DNA of 17,210 bases from DASXTS01 sp036505275 (lineage in GTDB: Bacteria; Actinomycetota; Actinomycetes; Mycobacteriales; Pseudonocardiaceae), in contig DASXTS010000316.1 of the NCBI GenBank assembly GCA_036505275.1, positions 1 to 17,210 of the forward strand. Reading direction: 5' to 3'. The notes beneath the pieces were generated by a model. It worked only from the letters and a program-made list of their open reading frames with translations, made no database searches and had not been told where the DNA came from. Of this stretch, positions 17,098 through 17,210 are shown one piece after another. Within the stretch, counting starts at the first letter, position 1. The number at the start of each line of letters is the position of its first letter. Made by a program: the position numbers and the translations under genes.

Positions 17098-17210
17098 CGG
17101 CGGCGAAGTACAGCCACACCACGACGGCCCAAACCACGACGGCCCAAACCGCGACGGCCCAAACCGCGACGGCACAGACGAAGGCCGAGGTGCTGATCGA
17201 GGCGCTGCCG
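17094..17210 (+). CDS. argB: Acetylglutamate kinase, N-terminal part
   Basis: ArgB phosphorylates N-acetylglutamate and is the usual arginine-feedback point. Only the first 39 codons are in the window. ATG 17094 overlaps the argJ stop as ATGA. The recognisable family start is TKAEVLIEALP, at the end of the window. Between MTAAKYS and that segment lies a repetitive Thr/Ala/Gln stretch from the 15-bp repeats. It is an unusual N-terminal extension of about 20 residues. Identification rests on the short TKAEVLIEALP match and on gene order, as the kinase domain lies beyond the edge. Confidence 0.88.
   Translation, partial: MTAAKYSHTTTAQTTTAQTATAQTATAQTKAEVLIEALP
17121..17180 (+). repeat. 15-bp tandem repeat in the argB N-terminus, four copies
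   Basis: Units of form RCGACGGCCCAAACC start at 17121, 17136, 17151 and 17166. Copies 1 and 2 are identical, copy 3 differs by one base, and copy 4 has a few more changes. Each encodes five residues of type T/A-T-A-Q-T, so copy changes keep the frame. The last unit joins directly to the conserved TKAEVL start of the kinase. Confidence 0.92.

Overview
This is a chromosomal segment of a high-GC actinobacterium. The evidence is high GC with strong G/C third positions, frequent GTG starts, a mycothiol-type maleylpyruvate isomerase family protein, and the neighbouring infC-rpmI-rplT-trmH-like-pheST and argCJB blocks. The style suggests Pseudonocardiales (Amycolatopsis or Saccharopolyspora relatives), but that placement is inference from gene style and order only.

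Layout. Positions 1-309 hold the tail of something unidentified and a decayed, frameshifted copy of the 3' end of a metallo-beta-lactamase (MBL) fold gene. Positions 310-1563 (minus strand) encode an AAA-type ATPase with a DUF4143 nuclease-like C-terminus. It is preceded by four 23-bp iterons (1595-1686). The intact MBL-fold hydrolase and a maleylpyruvate isomerase family gene follow, also on the minus strand. uvrA (3400-6255) reads rightward, followed by a divergent pair: a small MerR-like HTH/coiled-coil protein (minus) and a ClpC-N-domain protein without ATPase modules (plus). Positions 7772-8368 are a graveyard: a diverged tail copy of the Clp-N gene, then a frameshifted antisense remnant of a carboxypeptidase-regulatory-like repeat protein that carries 12-bp and 14-bp tandem repeats.

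From 8369 the order is standard: infC with an ATC start, rpmI, rplT, a SpoU/TrmH-type RNA methyltransferase that seems to start at CTG, pheS and pheT. This is a translation block. A hairpin ends it, facing a convergent AlkD-like DNA glycosylase gene. The arginine operon argC-argJ-argB then starts from a recognisable promoter overlapped by a 10-bp-periodic ARG-box-like operator. Its genes overlap by ATGA, and argB runs off the window.

Most of the window is core metabolism. The unusual material is in three places. First, the ATPase cassette between two diverged copies of the same MBL 3' end resembles an insertion that restored the gene end. Second, the gap before infC contains two gene remnants. 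Third, short in-frame tandem repeats recur inside coding sequence: Gly-Asp in argC, a 15-bp repeat in the argB N-terminus, and TVEG in the pseudogene. I saw no convincing tRNA, rRNA, CRISPR array, integrase or transposase.
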